A DNA stretch of 8,781 nucleotides, taken from contig CALACF010000220.1 of NCBI GenBank assembly GCA_937890245.1, positions 1 to 8,781 on the forward strand, given 5' to 3'. The notes below the pieces were generated by a model. That model was not told the origin of the DNA. It saw nothing but the letters and a program-made list of their open reading frames with translations, and did not search any database. Position 1 is the stretch's first letter, and every line of letters begins with the position of its first letter. Positions 1 through 6,069 of the stretch are shown piece after piece. The position numbers and the translations under genes are program-made. Source of the stretch: an uncultured Flavobacteriales bacterium (GTDB lineage Bacteria > Bacteroidota > Bacteroidia > Flavobacteriales_D > Sanyastnellaceae).

Positions 1-1694
1 TGCAACTGCAAGAGTCGATCAGCCTGCTGCTGCTCCTTGTCGATGTAGCCGGCATATTTTACCAGGGTTTGGGCTGCTTCCAGCCACACGGTTGGCGTGG
101 TGTCCCTTAGTTGTTTCAGGTCGTCAGTCAAGCCAAGCAGGTCCGTGATCTGTATTTGGGGCCGGGAAAGAATCCGCTCCAATGGCATCCGTTGCTTTGC
201 GGGACTGCTGCCGTTGCGCTCTAGAATCGGGTTGATTTCTTCGGGTGAAATGCTCGTCTTCTGAAGCAACCCGAGTGTTGATTTAACCGTAGCGATCTTT
301 GTCTCCAGGCGTTCAACGCGCGCATGACTAGCCAAGCCTATTTCGGCCCCGGTCGGTGTCAAACGTTCGTCAGCATTGTCTTGACGCAGTAAAATTCGAT
401 ACTCAGCGCGCGACGTGAACATGCGATAAGGTTCATCCGTTCCTTTGGTCACCAGGTCATCGATCAGTACGCCGATGTAGGCTTCAGACCTCGAGAGTAC
501 GACGTCCGGTAGGTTTGCGAGGTTGCGGTGGGCATTGATTCCGGCCATTAGCCCTTGACAAGCGGCTTCTTCGTAGCCCGTTGTTCCATTGATTTGGCCT
601 GCGAAGTAAAGATTTTTGAGTCCGTGGGTTTCGAGCGTGTGCTTCAGCTGGGTAGGGGGGAAGTAGTCGTATTCAACGGCGTAGCCCGGTCGGAACATGC
701 GCGCGTGTTCGAAGCCCGGAATCAGACGCATCGCAGCGAGCTGGGCTTCTTTTGGAAGGCTTGTCGAGAAGCCGTTGATGTAAGTTTCCACGGTGTTGCG
801 CCCCTCTGGTTCAACAAAGATTTGGTGGCGATCCCTCTCCGCAAAGCGTTGGACTTTGTCTTCGATACTGGGACAATAGCGCGGTCCAGCGCCCGTGATG
901 GCGCCAGAGTACAAAGGGCTGTCCGCGAGGGCGCCGCGTATCATGTCGTGTACGGCAGGGGAGGTGTATGTGATGTGGCAGGGTATCTGCGGAGCGATAT
1001 TGAATCCCGGCAGGTAGCTAAACGCCTCAGGCCTTTCATCGCCCGGCTGCTCTTCCATTTTGGAGTAGTCGAGCGAGCGGCCGTCTACGCGAGGCGGCGT
1101 CCCGGTCTTCATGCGTCCCGACCGAATTCCGTGGGCCTCGAGCTGACCCGTAATACCCTCTGAAGCTCGCTCTCCAGCGCGCCCGCCAGAAAATTGTTGC
1201 TTCCCCAAGTGAATGGTGCCTTGCAAAAAGGTGCCCGACGTTAGAATGACACTTCGCGCCTTGATTTCGATTCCGAGCTGTGTTTTAACACCGACCACAC
1301 GCCCAGCTTCAATCAACAAGGACTGCACCATGTCCTGCCACATATGAACGCCTGGAACGGCCTCCAGAAGCTCTCGCCACACTTGTGAGAACAAGGCCCG
1401 GTCGTTCTGTGTGCGTGGGCTCCACATGGCGGGGCCCTTTGAGCGGTTGAGCATCCTGAACTGGATTGCAGAGCGGTCGGAAACAATGCCGCTTAGACCG
1501 CCCAGCGCGTCGATTTCTCGAATGATCTGCCCCTTTGCCACACCACCCATTGCCGGGTTGCAGGACATGGCGCCAATCGTCCCCATGTTCATAGTGATGA
1601 GCAATACGCGAGAGCCCATCTTGGCCGCTGCGGCCGCCGCTTCGTTGCCGGCGTGTCCCGCGCCAACTACAATTATGTCGTAATGATCAAGCAT
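1..1694 (-). CDS. mnmG: tRNA uridine-5-carboxymethylaminomethyl modification enzyme MnmG (GidA), partial, 3' end beyond window
   Basis: FAD-dependent protein that, with the GTPase MnmE, installs the carboxymethylaminomethyl (or aminomethyl) group at C5 of wobble uridine 34 in certain tRNAs; cytoplasmic. My reverse-strand translation is open from ATG at 1694 to the left edge (564 full codons). The start MLDHYDIIVVGAGHAGNEAA carries the Rossmann FAD motif G11-A-G-H-A-G16. The first conserved cysteine is C45 in MSCNPAMGG, and the second is C274 in GPRYCPSIEDK (family signature 1). Signature 2, GQINGTTGYEEA, is near residue 365. The C-terminal helical MnmE-binding domain begins but is cut: the last visible part includes VKYAGYIDKE (545-554). 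The E. coli protein has about 629 residues, so roughly 60 are missing. The start overlaps the ybeY stop by 8 bp (ATGCTTGA). A parS-like palindrome lies 2 bp upstream of the ATG and occupies the place of its ribosome binding site. No frameshift was seen. Confidence 0.98.
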   Translation of the reverse strand, partial: MLDHYDIIVVGAGHAGNEAAAAAAKMGSRVLLITMNMGTIGAMSCNPAMGGVAKGQIIREIDALGGLSGIVSDRSAIQFRMLNRSKGPAMWSPRTQNDRALFSQVWRELLEAVPGVHMWQDMVQSLLIEAGRVVGVKTQLGIEIKARSVILTSGTFLQGTIHLGKQQFSGGRAGERASEGITGQLEAHGIRSGRMKTGTPPRVDGRSLDYSKMEEQPGDERPEAFSYLPGFNIAPQIPCHITYTSPAVHDMIRGALADSPLYSGAITGAGPRYCPSIEDKVQRFAERDRHQIFVEPEGRNTVETYINGFSTSLPKEAQLAAMRLIPGFEHARMFRPGYAVEYDYFPPTQLKHTLETHGLKNLYFAGQINGTTGYEEAACQGLMAGINAHRNLANLPDVVLSRSEAYIGVLIDDLVTKGTDEPYRMFTSRAEYRILLRQDNADERLTPTGAEIGLASHARVERLETKIATVKSTLGLLQKTSISPEEINPILERNGSSPAKQRMPLERILSRPQIQITDLLGLTDDLKQLRDTTPTVWLEAAQTLVKYAGYIDKEQQQADRLLQL

Positions 1695-2175
1695 TGGTTC
1701 CACGTGGAACATTTAATACATCAGGCCGCAGGGCCAACCACCGGTCTTCAGCTGCCTGCATTTCCATGCGCTCAGCTTCCGTCCCGTCTTTGAAGCCGAC
1801 CAAGTGCAGCGTTCCGTGCGCCATTACACGGTGCATCTCGTCCTCGAAGCGCAGCCCGAGTGTCCGGGCGTTGTCGCGCACACGATCCACAGAGACCATC
1901 ATTTCACCAGCCAATACGCCTTCAGAGCAGTCGTCAAATGTGATGATGTCCGTGTAGTAGTCGTGGTCGAGAAACTGGCGGTTCACCTCCAAGAGCCGCT
2001 CGTCCGGGCAGAATACGAAGCCCAATGAACCCAGTTCAAATGTCCCCGTTGCCCCGCCCGAAGCACTCAAGGCACTCAAATCAGACTCACGTGCAACGGC
2101 ATCTTCAAGCCAAGTGCGCACGTTGCGCCGTCCGCGCAAGCGGAACGAAACGTCTTCAAAGTGAAATGTGACCAC
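1687..2175 (-). CDS. ybeY: Endoribonuclease YbeY (16S rRNA 3' maturation / ribosome quality control)
   Basis: Single-strand-specific, metal-dependent RNase of the UPF0054 family, involved in 16S rRNA 3'-end maturation and in degradation of defective 70S ribosomes. The 162-residue length fits the family. The N-terminal VTFHFEDVSFRL matches Bacteroidota YbeY starts. The middle has the typical NRQFLDHDYYTDIITF (65-80), and GEMMVSVDRVRDNA follows. The metal site is H120-GTL-H124-LVGFK-D130. The position of the third histidine of E. coli YbeY is Asp here, which I recall as usual in Bacteroidota, so the enzyme need not be inactive. The start is GTG at 2175: the upstream gene's TGA lies in the same frame only two codons before it (TGA CCG GCT GTG), so no earlier start exists. 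The last codons (NVPRGT) are formed by a parS-like palindrome, and the stop overlaps the mnmG start. It is the third gene of the operon. Confidence 0.96.
   Translation of the reverse strand: MVTFHFEDVSFRLRGRRNVRTWLEDAVARESDLSALSASGGATGTFELGSLGFVFCPDERLLEVNRQFLDHDYYTDIITFDDCSEGVLAGEMMVSVDRVRDNARTLGLRFEDEMHRVMAHGTLHLVGFKDGTEAERMEMQAAEDRWLALRPDVLNVPRGTNA
1696..1711. other. parS: parS-like ParB-binding site (putative chromosomal centromere)
   Basis: Positions 1697-1710 read GTTCCACGTGGAAC, a perfect 14-bp inverted repeat centred between 1703 and 1704. On the minus strand with flanks it reads TGTTCCACGTGGAACC. This agrees with the widely conserved chromosomal parS consensus (TGTTNCACGTGAAACA type) and, as far as I recall, with the form used in Pseudomonas. 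The site sits within the last ybeY codons and 2 bp before the mnmG ATG; parS sites near mnmG/gidA and the replication origin are common in bacteria. ParB loads at such a site and spreads over neighbouring DNA, helping segregation with ParA and recruiting SMC. The match is seen directly; the function is inferred, since no parA or parB is in the window. Confidence 0.8.
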
Positions 2176-2181
2176 AGCCGG

Positions 2182-2607
2182 TCAGCCTTGAACTGAAACA
2201 GAGACAACGTCCTTGAACCGGAGCACAGCCACGCGGCCCAACTCCTCAAAATCGCACACATCAGCGAGGCTGCGCATCAAGAAGACGCCGCGGCCGTTTG
2301 GCTTCTCCAGATTTTCTGGAGAGGTGGGGTCGGGGATGTTTTCGAAATCAAACCCTGGGCCCTCATCGGTCACGCGAAACACCATGTCGTCGCCATCAAC
2401 TGTGAAGTCAACAGATACCATCTTGTTGGAATCCAGCTTGTTGCCGTGAACGACAGCGTTGTTAACGGCCTCGGTCAAGGAAATCAAAATTTCACCATAA
2501 TGCTCTTCGCCGACGCCGAACTCGGTGCAAACCGACTCGATCATGCGTTCTGTATGGGTAATCCCATCAAGGGCTGAAGCAAAACGGATGGATTGATTGG
2601 CGTTCAT
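2182..2607 (-). CDS. RsbW-like ATP-binding protein (GHKL / HATPase_c_2 fold, anti-sigma factor type)
   Basis: Small stand-alone GHKL ATPase of 141 residues, close to the usual length of RsbW/SpoIIAB-type anti-sigma serine kinases. The N-box is visible as E46-AVN-N50-AVV-H54-GN, the G1 box as D81-EGPGFD, and the G2 glycine loop as N104-GRGVFLM. There is no membrane segment, no phosphotransfer histidine domain and no receiver domain, so it is not a complete sensor kinase. In characterised relatives such a protein binds a sigma factor and phosphorylates an STAS anti-sigma antagonist; neither partner is in this window, so the target is unknown. The ATG at 2607 overlaps the stop of the DUF4175 gene as ATGA, indicating translational coupling. 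Its own TGA is two codons upstream of, and in frame with, the GTG start of ybeY. Family assignment is firm; the anti-sigma role is inference. Confidence 0.93.
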   Translation of the reverse strand: MNANQSIRFASALDGITHTERMIESVCTEFGVGEEHYGEILISLTEAVNNAVVHGNKLDSNKMVSVDFTVDGDDMVFRVTDEGPGFDFENIPDPTSPENLEKPNGRGVFLMRSLADVCDFEELGRVAVLRFKDVVSVSVQG

Positions 2608-5600
2608 TGTGGGTCGTCCTTAGCGCGCTCCAAAGTATTGAAATATTCGTTGACCTGCTGCTTGTAGTACGGCGTCAATGAGGCGGGCACTGTTCGCAAC
2701 AATTCAATCTCCAGATCCTTCTGTCTTTGGTAGGCATCCCAACCCGGCGGTGAGCTCACAGAACCCTGGGCTCCGGTCTTTGATTTGCGCTCCTCTTTTT
2801 CTCCGCGCACGCGGTCTGCATTTTCCGCCTCAAGCAGTCGCGTCAGGATCTCCTGCTGCCGCATCAAGGAAAGATCGCTGAGCTGGCCGTTGACGATGTC
2901 CTTCTCAAGCTGCTCCATCTCCTTGGCGAGTTCGCTGAGTCCATTTCCATCGCCTGAACCATCTTCGTTCATCTCCTTGCCCAACTGCTCTGTCATTTTG
3001 CGGATTGCCGATTGATGCGCCGCCATTTGCGCAAGCTCCTTGCTGAGTTTCCGCTTGCCTTCTGGGCTGTTTCCGTCGTTGGATCCACCCATCTGCTCCT
3101 TCATCTTCTCTAGCTGCTTAGAAAGCGCCTCCTGCATTTTTTTCAGATCGCCAGGGGAGGGGGAAGGTTTGGATCCGGATCCGCCGGGCTTCTCGCAGTT
3201 TCCAGTTCCTGGCTTGTCGCAACTCGACTTGTTCTGCATCTGCTTGAGCACCTCATCGAGCAGCAGCGCGAGGTTATTGAACGATGTCATCACATATTGT
3301 TGGTTCGATGTGATCACCGCTGTTTCGCGGTCCGTGAAGCCGTCCAATGCCACGCCCATGTGGTGATTCACCAGGTTGATTTCACGGTTGACAATTGCCT
3401 GCAGCTGCGTGACACGCATGCTCAGCGCAAACAAGCTGTCCTTCACCATTTCGGCGTCGTCTTTCAGCTTGCGCTGCCCCTGCCCGTGTTCCACGTAGCG
3501 CGGGTCGTCCTTGCTCGTCACTGCGAGCGCCCGCATCAAATCCTCCTGATCAAAAGACAGCTGCACAATGTTTTCAAGCAAAGCCCGCAGCGCGTCCATA
3601 TCCTCTTCAGCCTTTTCCTCCGCTTCGCTCTCCATCGAATCCGACATCGACTTGGCCATGTCTTTCATCTTCTCAGCGGCGCTTTTTTGGCTCTCCGCCG
3701 CCTTCTTCTCCTTGCCCTGCTCGATTTCCTCCGAGCTCTCCTTCATCTCCTCTTCAATGGCATCCTCTTGAGACTCGGTTTCCGGTGTCTCGTTGGGGGT
3801 CTCGAGCTCTTTGTTCAGCTTTTCGAGCTCATCCACATCTTCGCGGAGCTTATCAAAGAGGTCGTTCAAACTGTCTTGTGCCGCTTTGTCCGGCTCGTTT
3901 TCAGAGAGTTCTTCCTGCTTCTCGGCCAATTCTTCCAGGGCATCAATCGTTTCCTCCATCTTCTGCTCCCACTGCAGCTGTTTGAACTGCTCGATCGCCC
4001 GGTCCAACTCGTTCTCCAGGTTTTCCTGGTCGAGATCCATTTCAGATAGCTGCTCCTCAATCTGCTCCTTGTCGATTTCGTCCATCTGCTCCATGAGCTT
4101 CTGCATTTCGTCGTAAATCTGTTGCAACTCATCCGTCATCACCTCGTCCAGCAATTGTTGTAACGCCTCCTGCTTCTTTTGAATCGACTCAGAAGGGGGT
4201 TTGAGCTCGGACTGCTTCTTGTCGTGCTGCCGATTCTGCTCCTGCATCTGCTCCACCTGGTCCTTCAGCTCCTGCTGCGCTTTGATCAACTCCTCCAGCT
4301 CTGCTTTTTCCTCCCAACCCAGCGTCTCCTTCTCCATCATCTTTCGACGGAGACGCTCCATTTCCTCGCGCAATCGGCGCGCCTCTTCGAGGCCGTCCTC
4401 AAGGGCAGCCGTCATCGCGTGGTCTGTCGAGTCATTTTGCTGGGCCAACTCCTCGGCGTCAGGCGCCGTATACGTGAACGTTTGCGATCGCGTCATCTTG
4501 GCGCCCTGAACGCCGTCATTGTCCCAGATTTCAAACCAATACGTTAGCTGATCCCCCATTTGAATCCCCAGCTCCTGCAAGTTCCACGCGTGAAAGAAAC
4601 CATCCTCCCGTCCGCTGGGCCGTTCGAGCGCCTCCATGCCAATTTCACCCGCGCCGCCACTGATTTTCCAACGAAATAAAAGCCGCGAAAACCCGTAGTC
4701 GTCGCGGACCAATCCGTTGAAGTACAACTGTGTATACGAAGAACTGTCTCCGGTAGACGATACGCGAATAGCGGGGTGCCGGTCGGGGATCACGCGCAAT
4801 CCGTAGGCCACTGAGTCGACGGCCCGACCCCGGTCATCCATCGGCGCCAGTACGTAAATCAGGTCTTTATTGGCCGCACGATCAAAACCAAAATGCTGGT
4901 CCACATCAGGCGAAAGCACCACCACGGAATCGCCCCAGTGAACGCGCAGCTTCTCTGCATGGCGCGTCGTGATTTGCCAGTGCAACGCCGTCCCCGCCGG
5001 CACGCTCAATCGACCGTCATTGCTGACGGTTTCACGGCCCAAGCCCGTGTAGGATGGCGGAACAATATCCACAGTCAGTCCCTGCAATTCCGGGCGTTTC
5101 CGAATCTTCAAGCGCCCAGAAATAGCACGCCCCCCAGCGGCCTCCACTTCAAACGACAAACCCTCCTGAACGTGGCGGAAGACATACCGGAACAAGCCGT
5201 CGTCGCCACGGGCCATCCGCATCCGAACGCCACCTGAAACGACCTCGACCCGCGATGGAATCACGCCCCCCACCGCGCGCACCACGACGGTCGCATCGTC
5301 CCGCTCCAACACCTCGATCTCAGCCTCCAACAATTCGAGGCGGAACGCGGCCTCAGCCACCACCTCAGTCCTGTGGCGCATCAAACGGTCAGTCGACCCC
5401 TCCAAGGCCTCAGGCTGCGCCCACCAGGTCACGGCCAACACCACGAGCGGCGGCACGGCATAGCGCAGAAAACGGCGGTTCTCTCCGAAATCCACAGCCG
5501 AAGTAAACCTGTACGGCCGCAGAGCATCGGATCGCTGCCGAATGCTCGCCATCAGCAAGTCGCTTTCGCCACCCGTCCCAACTTCCCCCAAAGCCCGTCG

Positions 5601-5954
5601 CTCCAGCTGCAGTGTATTGATCAGCCGATCTTCAATGTCACCAAAATGTCGCCCCACAATCCGCGCGGCCTCATCCTCGCTTAGCACCTTGCCGATCTGA
5701 GCCAGCTTCATCGCCGGCACCGCAACCCAGCGGTACAAAACCACCAAAGAAAACGCCACCAAGCCGTAAAAAAGCCCCGTCCGGACCCCCGTCCCGAAAT
5801 GCCCCACGGCTTCCAGTCCTGCCACAAGCAAAAACGCCACAGGAAGCGCACCCACCAGTAGCAGCAACCCTTTCAGGATCTGGTTCCGGTGGTATTTCCG
5901 GACGAACGCTCGCAGCCGTTCGCTCAAGGTCTCCATATGTTTCGCGCTTGCCAT
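2604..5954 (-). CDS. DUF4175-family membrane-anchored coiled-coil protein
   Basis: Large protein (1116 residues) resembling Bacteroidota DUF4175 proteins, whose function is not known to me. Hydrophobic segments lie at about 29-51, 57-82 and 162-178. The arginine/lysine-rich N-terminus (RLRAFVRKYHRNQ) suggests it faces the cytoplasm. Three crossings would then put the rest in the periplasm. Residues about 200-500 look beta-rich, with Ig-like sandwich character (for example TVDIVPPSYTGL at 294-305 and LTYWFEIWDNDG at 470-481). Residues about 500-800 are a highly charged Glu/Gln/Lys/Met coiled coil. A conserved-looking helical block follows at 795-905, then a Gly/Ser/Pro linker with two cysteines (C912, C920), more coiled coil, and a compact C-terminal segment (GWDAYQRQKDLEIELLRTVP). 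It is the first gene of the operon and overlaps the ATPase gene by 4 bp. ATG at 5954 is used, but an in-frame ATG at 5936 (METLSERL) is an equally good start; neither has a clear Shine-Dalgarno. Confidence 0.9.
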   Translation of the reverse strand: MASAKHMETLSERLRAFVRKYHRNQILKGLLLLVGALPVAFLLVAGLEAVGHFGTGVRTGLFYGLVAFSLVVLYRWVAVPAMKLAQIGKVLSEDEAARIVGRHFGDIEDRLINTLQLERRALGEVGTGGESDLLMASIRQRSDALRPYRFTSAVDFGENRRFLRYAVPPLVVLAVTWWAQPEALEGSTDRLMRHRTEVVAEAAFRLELLEAEIEVLERDDATVVVRAVGGVIPSRVEVVSGGVRMRMARGDDGLFRYVFRHVQEGLSFEVEAAGGRAISGRLKIRKRPELQGLTVDIVPPSYTGLGRETVSNDGRLSVPAGTALHWQITTRHAEKLRVHWGDSVVVLSPDVDQHFGFDRAANKDLIYVLAPMDDRGRAVDSVAYGLRVIPDRHPAIRVSSTGDSSSYTQLYFNGLVRDDYGFSRLLFRWKISGGAGEIGMEALERPSGREDGFFHAWNLQELGIQMGDQLTYWFEIWDNDGVQGAKMTRSQTFTYTAPDAEELAQQNDSTDHAMTAALEDGLEEARRLREEMERLRRKMMEKETLGWEEKAELEELIKAQQELKDQVEQMQEQNRQHDKKQSELKPPSESIQKKQEALQQLLDEVMTDELQQIYDEMQKLMEQMDEIDKEQIEEQLSEMDLDQENLENELDRAIEQFKQLQWEQKMEETIDALEELAEKQEELSENEPDKAAQDSLNDLFDKLREDVDELEKLNKELETPNETPETESQEDAIEEEMKESSEEIEQGKEKKAAESQKSAAEKMKDMAKSMSDSMESEAEEKAEEDMDALRALLENIVQLSFDQEDLMRALAVTSKDDPRYVEHGQGQRKLKDDAEMVKDSLFALSMRVTQLQAIVNREINLVNHHMGVALDGFTDRETAVITSNQQYVMTSFNNLALLLDEVLKQMQNKSSCDKPGTGNCEKPGGSGSKPSPSPGDLKKMQEALSKQLEKMKEQMGGSNDGNSPEGKRKLSKELAQMAAHQSAIRKMTEQLGKEMNEDGSGDGNGLSELAKEMEQLEKDIVNGQLSDLSLMRQQEILTRLLEAENADRVRGEKEERKSKTGAQGSVSSPPGWDAYQRQKDLEIELLRTVPASLTPYYKQQVNEYFNTLERAKDDPQ

Positions 5955-5991
5955 GGACGCGTGAAGATACGACCACCCGCGCCGTGGGTTT

Positions 5992-5999
5992 CAAATAAA
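5992..5999 (-). promoter_or_regulatory. Candidate -7 element for the DUF4175-ATPase-ybeY-mnmG operon
   Basis: Read on the minus strand this is TTTATTTG, matching five of the six fixed positions of the Bacteroidota -7 consensus TAnnTTTG. It would place transcription initiation near 5985 and give a leader of about 30 bases before the ATG at 5954. I find no convincing -33 TTG at the expected spacing, so this is a weak call. Confidence 0.25.
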
Positions 6000-6033
6000 C
6001 CAAGTGCATACGAGCGGTCCGATGTGGAAAGCG

Positions 6034-6041
6034 TAAATTCG
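6034..6041 (+). promoter_or_regulatory. Candidate -7 element for the secreted lamin-tail protein gene
   Basis: TAAATTCG matches five of the six fixed positions of the Bacteroidota -7 consensus TAnnTTTG. Initiation would fall near 6048, giving a leader of about 20 bases before the ATG at 6070. No clear -33 TTG is present at the normal distance. Weak call made on position and partial consensus only. Confidence 0.22.
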
Positions 6042-6069
6042 ACCCCCCACAACTGAAACGCCTCGCCAA

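Larger units (their letters stand above)
5955..6069. promoter_or_regulatory. Divergent intergenic spacer with probable back-to-back promoters
   Basis: This 115-bp spacer is the only substantial non-coding DNA here and lies between two genes that point away from each other, so it should hold both promoters. No Shine-Dalgarno, strong hairpin or operator-like inverted repeat was seen. Two weak matches to the Bacteroidota -7 element (TAnnTTTG) are listed as separate entries. The spacer's closeness to both start codons implies short 5' leaders. Confidence 0.55.

Noticed and set aside
555..1163. Plus-strand open frame of 202 codons antisense to mnmG
   Set aside because: The opposite strand encodes unmistakable MnmG motifs; this frame has no recognisable domain and is a by-product of GC-rich coding sequence.
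2084..2097. Second CACGTG hexamer inside ybeY, considered as another parS site
   Set aside because: The core hexamer is present but the left arm disagrees (GACT instead of GTTT/GTTC) and the palindrome is broken; 11 of 14 positions match the GTTTCACGTGAAAC form, probably chance.
3171..3182. Tandem GGATCC GGATCC, resembling a cloning junction
   Set aside because: It encodes part of the natural Gly-Ser linker (GGSGSKP) of the DUF4175 protein, in frame and with continuous coding around it.
3297..4049. Plus-strand open frame of 250 codons, very rich in Leu, Phe, His and Arg
   Set aside because: It is the antisense of the Glu/Gln/Lys-rich coiled coil; such repeats give long Leu/Phe-rich mirror frames. 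No plausible start context or family.
3866..4132. Minus-strand 88-codon frame inside the DUF4175 gene, considered as a sign of frameshift
   Set aside because: The main frame stays open and keeps coiled-coil character on both sides; the Ser/Arg/Lys-rich alternative frame is an off-frame reading.
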